Positions 60,053 to 64,000 of a stretch of 64,000 nucleotides of DNA are shown here, one piece after another. The notes beneath the pieces were generated by a model, which was not told the DNA's origin, did no database searches, and saw nothing but the letters and a program-made list of their open reading frames with translations. The translations under genes and the position numbers were made by a program. The stretch's first letter is position 1, and the number at the start of each line of letters is the position of its first letter. The stretch comes from Agrobacterium tumefaciens (lineage in GTDB: Bacteria > Pseudomonadota > Alphaproteobacteria > Rhizobiales > Rhizobiaceae), in contig NZ_CP072309.1 in assembly GCF_017726655.1 (NCBI RefSeq), positions 1,980,501 to 2,044,500 on the forward strand, given 5' to 3'.

Positions 60053-61057
60053 ATGCAGATCGGAATGGTTGGGCTTGGTCGGATGGGCGCAAATATGGTG
60101 CGCCGCCTTTTGAGGCAGGGTCACGAGTGCGTGGTTTTCGACGTCAATCCCGGGAATGTCGACGCATTGGTGAAGGAGGGAGCAACCGGTGCGACCTCCC
60201 CGGACGACCTCGTCGGCAAGCTGTCTTCCCCACGTGCCGTCTGGCTGATGCTGCCCGCCGCCATCACGCCAAGGATTGCCCGCGACTTCGCCGGAAAACT
60301 CCAGGCCGGCGATGCGATCATCGATGGCGGGAACTCGTTTTACCGTGATGCGATTGATCTTGCCGCTGAATTCGCGCCTATTGGCGTCGATTTCATCGAT
60401 GCCGGCACATCCGGAGGCGTCTGGGGACTCGAGCGCGGTTATTCATTGATGATCGGTGGACCCGTTGATGCGGTGAAGCGGCTCGATCCGATATTCGCCT
60501 CTCTTGCACCTGGAGCCGGTCTTGGCATAGCAGCCGATCCCGTTACGGGAACATCGCCGATGGGCTATCTGCATTGCGGTCCATCAGGGGCAGGGCATTT
60601 CGTCAAAATGGTCCATAATGGTATCGAATACGGCGTCATGGCTGCGTATGCGGAAGGTCTGAATATCCTGAAGGCTGCCAATGCCGGCACTCAGCATCGT
60701 GAGGCGGATGCCGAAACGGCACCGCTTGCCCATCCGCAATATTACCAGTTCGACTTTGATCTTCCCGCCGTGACCGAGGTGTGGCGGCACGGCTCCGTCA
60801 TCAGCTCCTGGCTGCTCGACCTGACGGCGGAGGCGCTGAAACAGGACCCTCATCTTGACCAGTACGGCGGCCGGGTGTCCGATTCAGGCGAGGGGCGCTG
60901 GACATTGCAGGCGGCAGTCGAAACAGGCGTGCCGGCGCCCGTTCTGGCATCCGCGCTGTTTGAACGCTTTTCGTCACGTGGGGAGGCGGAGTTTGCTGGC
61001 AAGGTGCTCTCGGCGATGCGCAATGCCTTCGGCGGCCATCTCGAAAAATCCAAATGA
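60053..61057 (+). CDS. gnd: 6-phosphogluconate dehydrogenase (decarboxylating, short NAD type)
   Basis: A 334-residue 6-phosphogluconate dehydrogenase of the shorter GntZ/YqeC type. It shows the nucleotide-binding motif [28 protein letters not shown], the catalytic Lys region [14 protein letters not shown], and [12 protein letters not shown]. It oxidises 6-phosphogluconate to ribulose-5-phosphate with NAD(P). It overlaps zwf by 4 bases, so both enzymes of the oxidative pentose phosphate pathway are co-translated; the lactonase pgl is not here. The start at 60053 follows AGGA at 60040. Confidence 0.94.
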   Translation: MQIGMVGLGRMGANMVRRLLRQGHECVVFDVNPGNVDALVKEGATGATSPDDLVGKLSSPRAVWLMLPAAITPRIARDFAGKLQAGDAIIDGGNSFYRDAIDLAAEFAPIGVDFIDAGTSGGVWGLERGYSLMIGGPVDAVKRLDPIFASLAPGAGLGIAADPVTGTSPMGYLHCGPSGAGHFVKMVHNGIEYGVMAAYAEGLNILKAANAGTQHREADAETAPLAHPQYYQFDFDLPAVTEVWRHGSVISSWLLDLTAEALKQDPHLDQYGGRVSDSGEGRWTLQAAVETGVPAPVLASALFERFSSRGEAEFAGKVLSAMRNAFGGHLEKSK

Positions 61058-62439
61058 GAGTACCTGCGATGAACAAGCAGCGATCTGACGTCCTTGTGGT
61101 GTTCGGCGCCACGGGCGATCTCGCCTACAAGATGATCTTTCCCTCCCTCTACGCCATGGTCAATCGTGGCGCACTGGCAACGCCCATCATCGGTGTTGCT
61201 TTCGATGACTGGTCGCGCGACCAGCTGTTAGAGCGTGCGCGTGACGCGGTCGCGAGCCATGTCGACAAGATCGATGAGGCTGTCTTCGCAAAATTTGCGT
61301 CGCAACTGGATTATGTCTCTGGCGATTACCGCAATGACGCAACGTTCGAAAAGCTGCGGTCGGCTCTGAAGGATCACCATCGCCCACTTTATTACCTCGC
61401 CATTCCGCCATCGCTGTTTGAAACCGTCGTGACTGGCCTCGATCGAGCCGGGATAGCGGCCTCGGCAAGGTTGATGGTGGAAAAGCCATTTGGCCGCGAC
61501 CTCGGCACAGCTGAGGCGCTGAACGAGGCGTTACACAAGGTGTTCGACGAGGATGCAATTTTCCGCATCGATCATTTTCTGGGCAAGGAGGCTATTCAGA
61601 ACCTTCTTTATTTCCGGTTTGCCAATGCCTTTCTGGAACCGGTCTGGAATCGCAATTACGTTGAGAGCGTGCAGATCACCATGGCCGAGGATTTCGGCAT
61701 CAAGGGGCGTGGCAAATTTTATGACGAGGTCGGGTGTATTCGCGACGTGATACAGAACCATCTGATCAATGTCCTGCTTTTGCTAGCGATGGAGCCGCCG
61801 GCCACAAGCGCGTCAGATGATCTGGTCGATGAAAAAGTGCAGATACTGAAGGCCATGCCCCCGCTTGGTCCCGCCGACGTCGTGCGTGGACAATTCAAGG
61901 GATATCTTGACGAGCCGGGTGTCGCGCCCACATCCAGCCGCGAGACCTTTGCCGCCGTCCGGTTTCGTGTGGCGACGTGGCGATGGAACGGCGTGCCATT
62001 CTACATCCGAGCCGGGAAGAACCTGCCTGCCCACGCAACCGAAGTCGTGGTCCGGTTCAAGCGCCCGCCGATCTCCCTTTTTAATGATGTCGAAACAGCA
62101 CCCGCCAATTACCTCCGTTTCCGGTTGGGCCCCGACATCGCAATTGGTATCGGCGCCCGTCGCAAGGCCGCCGGGGATGGCATGCTGGGCGAGGCAGTGG
62201 AGCTGGCCGCTGTCGATGACGGCGCCGGCGACATGGCGCCGTATGAGCGGCTGATTGGCGATGCGATGGCCGGTGAGCGGCAACTTTTCACCCGCCAGGA
62301 TGCCGCGGAATTGGCATGGAAGATTGTCGAACCCATTCTCGATGATCCCGCCATACCCCCATCTTACGATGTCGGGAGCTGGGGACCGGCCGAAATGGCA
62401 GATTTTGCTCCCCCGGGTGGCTGGGTCGATCCGGAGTGA
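61054..62439 (+). CDS. zwf: Glucose-6-phosphate dehydrogenase
   Basis: A 461-residue glucose-6-phosphate dehydrogenase. The coenzyme motif is [12 protein letters not shown], the active-site signature RIDHFLGKE and the conserved EKPFGRDL stretch are intact. It gives 6-phosphogluconolactone with NADP. The start overlaps the gnd stop (ATGA); a second ATG lies at 61069. The canonical rhizobial zwf operon is zwf-pgl-edd, so this gnd-linked, slightly divergent copy may be a second, specialised isozyme. Confidence 0.92.
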   Translation: MRVPAMNKQRSDVLVVFGATGDLAYKMIFPSLYAMVNRGALATPIIGVAFDDWSRDQLLERARDAVASHVDKIDEAVFAKFASQLDYVSGDYRNDATFEKLRSALKDHHRPLYYLAIPPSLFETVVTGLDRAGIAASARLMVEKPFGRDLGTAEALNEALHKVFDEDAIFRIDHFLGKEAIQNLLYFRFANAFLEPVWNRNYVESVQITMAEDFGIKGRGKFYDEVGCIRDVIQNHLINVLLLLAMEPPATSASDDLVDEKVQILKAMPPLGPADVVRGQFKGYLDEPGVAPTSSRETFAAVRFRVATWRWNGVPFYIRAGKNLPAHATEVVVRFKRPPISLFNDVETAPANYLRFRLGPDIAIGIGARRKAAGDGMLGEAVELAAVDDGAGDMAPYERLIGDAMAGERQLFTRQDAAELAWKIVEPILDDPAIPPSYDVGSWGPAEMADFAPPGGWVDPE

Positions 62440-62556
62440 CGGCGGGGCAGACACTAAACCCGCTCGATCATAAGCATGATGGCCTTTCCACCTATCCGTT
62501 TATTCGGAATAACTAAAAAATAGGATTTACCCGGGATATTGATGTCACCGAAATAG

Positions 62557-63990
62557 ATGATCGGCACGACAGAGAAGAATCCCGACATGCAAGCAGCCCA
62601 CGACGACCCGACCCGTGGAATTTGGCGGAATACACTGTTTTTCGTGACGTTCCTCTATTTCACGGTCGGTTTCTCGCCCTATATGTCGCTGTCGACGACT
62701 TACCAGGGTACCGCGGCGTCGGAGGGCTCAAATCTTCTGAACCAGCTCACCGCAGTCATCCTCCTCGTCAGTTTCCTTGTCTTTATGATCAAGGAGCAGT
62801 CCTTCTCCCTGGTGTTCACGCCGCGTCTGCTTATGGCTGCGATCTTCGGCTGGTACGCGTTTACGTCGTTGACTGGTAACGCACCCGTTTTCTCTCTGCG
62901 GCGTCTCGTCATGTGCGCCATCATATGTGTGCTTGCGGGCTGCTTTCTGCAGTTGCCACGCACGGAAAGGCATTTCGCCACGCTGCTGGCCATCGGTGTG
63001 TCGTTTATCCTTTTGCTTTGTTATTTCGGTGTCCTCGTCCTGCCGTCGCGCTCGATCCATCAGGCCAGCGATGCGCTCGAGCCGCTTCTGGCGGGTAACT
63101 GGCGCGGCGTCTTCCAGCACAAGAACGAAGCTGCCTCCGTCATGGCAGTGTTGATCATCGCAGCCATTTATCTCGCCAAACGCTGGTCATTCATCGGCGG
63201 TGTGGTGATGTTGATCCTCTCGATGATCTTTCTTGTCAAATCGGGAGGTAAGACAGTGCTCGGTCTGGTTCCCATCATCGTCGGAACCGGCTGGTTCATC
63301 GTGGGGTGGCCCCGCTGGCGCTACATCACGGTGACGCTGCTTCTGGTTGTCTTCACCGTCGTCGTGATGGGTACAACGATCGATCCGGTGTTTAATCAAA
63401 TGCTGACGAATATGGGGATCGACGCGAGCTTCACCGGCAGAACGGATGTCTGGAACGTCGCGATCGATTATATGAAGCTGCGACCGATGCTGGGTTATGG
63501 CTACCAGGCCTTCTGGCGCAGTGACACCTTGCTATCAAGCCTGACAGAGAACACCTGGGCAACGACCGCGCCATCGGCACATAATGGATATTTCGACCTA
63601 GTGCTCATGGGAGGTATTCCCGGCCTCGCGCTGGTGATGGTGTGGATTTACATCCTGCCGCTCCATTATCTTGGCAAAATGGATGAGGATACCCGCAAAA
63701 GCCCGCTGACAAAGCTATATGTCGGCATCTGGCTCTATGTGTTGCTCTATGGCTTTCTGGAGACCCTTTTCCTGCTCAGCGCGGGTTTCGTCTGGTTCTT
63801 CCTTGTGGTGGCGATCATGGGCCTGCGTCTGCAAGCGAATGCCAGCCTCGTCGAAGTCGAGGCAAAGCCACGGTCTTTTGGGGTTGCGGGCGCTGCGGGC
63901 AGGGCTCTGTTACCGGCCCTCCAATTACCGATCTCGCGAAAGACGCTCGAAAATGCGCGGCCACCGGGCAACTGGACGCGGAAAAAATGA
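62557..63990 (+). CDS. O-antigen ligase/polymerase-like membrane protein
   Basis: A 477-residue protein with about 11 membrane helices and the Wzy_C/O-antigen ligase features: HKNEAASVMAVLII, GRTDVWNVAIDYMKLRPMLGYGYQAFW and a periplasmic loop ending in SAHNGYFDLVLMGGIPGL. It belongs to the WaaL/ExoQ-like group that polymerises or ligates surface polysaccharide. The start could be 62557 or 62587; neither has a strong ribosome site. Its stop overlaps a possible next gene. Confidence 0.87.
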   Translation: MIGTTEKNPDMQAAHDDPTRGIWRNTLFFVTFLYFTVGFSPYMSLSTTYQGTAASEGSNLLNQLTAVILLVSFLVFMIKEQSFSLVFTPRLLMAAIFGWYAFTSLTGNAPVFSLRRLVMCAIICVLAGCFLQLPRTERHFATLLAIGVSFILLLCYFGVLVLPSRSIHQASDALEPLLAGNWRGVFQHKNEAASVMAVLIIAAIYLAKRWSFIGGVVMLILSMIFLVKSGGKTVLGLVPIIVGTGWFIVGWPRWRYITVTLLLVVFTVVVMGTTIDPVFNQMLTNMGIDASFTGRTDVWNVAIDYMKLRPMLGYGYQAFWRSDTLLSSLTENTWATTAPSAHNGYFDLVLMGGIPGLALVMVWIYILPLHYLGKMDEDTRKSPLTKLYVGIWLYVLLYGFLETLFLLSAGFVWFFLVVAIMGLRLQANASLVEVEAKPRSFGVAGAAGRALLPALQLPISRKTLENARPPGNWTRKK

Positions 63991-64000
63991 AGTCTGGAAT
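63987..64000 (+). CDS. Start of a further coupled gene, truncated by the window
   Basis: An ATG at 63987 overlaps the stop of the preceding gene (ATGA) and opens a frame starting MKSG that runs out of the window. Only four codons are visible, so nothing more can be said. Coupling suggests another polysaccharide gene. Confidence 0.4.

Noticed and set aside
59750-60124. 124-residue minus-strand frame before gnd
   Set aside because: Overlaps the start of gnd, with no ribosome site or recognisable fold.

Overview
The window looks like a chromosomal segment of an Agrobacterium/Rhizobium-group alphaproteobacterium. From memory, not from a search, the 289-residue protein at 1787-2656 is nearly the characterised Agrobacterium tumefaciens D-psicose 3-epimerase, and the 507-residue photolyase at 17043-18566 matches Agrobacterium PhrB including all four iron-sulfur cysteines. 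The DNA is GC-rich and densely coded, with no rRNA, tRNA, insertion sequence, CRISPR array or phage gene that I could find.

Layout. 1-2656: end of a sugar ABC permease, two TIM-barrel ketose epimerases and a P-loop kinase between them (rare-sugar use). 3851-16374: a complete-looking ectoine/5-hydroxyectoine uptake and breakdown locus, ehuBCDA, doeA, doeB, eutBC, the MocR-type regulator enuR, doeD and doeC, with a divergent Lrp-type doeX that carries a one-base frameshift; eutA is missing. 16435-20098: an acetyltransferase, the FeS photolyase and a curli-like set (two curlin-repeat proteins and a CsgH-type chaperone). 20238-29547: exported cyclase, flavin monooxygenase, an oxalate decarboxylase operon, a FixL/FixJ-like signalling set and a YdeP/FdhF molybdoenzyme. 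29662-43247: stress and envelope genes: Dps, Ohr, several exported alpha/beta hydrolases, aldehyde dehydrogenase, a DipZ-type thiol-redox protein, cytochrome P460 and an OmpR-type two-component system. 43688-44850: a 24-residue membrane peptide translationally coupled to a membrane/coiled-coil protein. 44970-54381: a two-component system, two AfuA-like binding proteins, fused AfuB permease, AfuC ATPase and an inositol-monophosphatase-family phosphatase, probably for sensing, importing and dephosphorylating sugar phosphates. 54428-64000: an MFS exporter, an ABCD/SbmA-type ABC transporter, a diguanylate cyclase, gnd-zwf and an O-antigen-ligase-like polymerase.

The most interesting signal is non-coding. 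Five separate minus-strand promoters in 33607-42765 (epoxide hydrolase, ohr, an exported alpha/beta hydrolase, dipZ, cytochrome P460) share a GGATAC box 50-76 bases before the start codon and, 32-33 bases further upstream, a pair of boxes of the form GCTAC-N5-GATAC. This reads as a local regulon, most simply controlled by the OmpR-type response regulator at 37340-38080 that lies in its middle. Other signals worth checking are an orphan minus-strand terminator with a structured leader (possible small RNA) between dps and the FdhF-like gene, a 14-bp hairpin plus tandem 22-bp repeats before enuR, and an AT-rich dyad before eutB.
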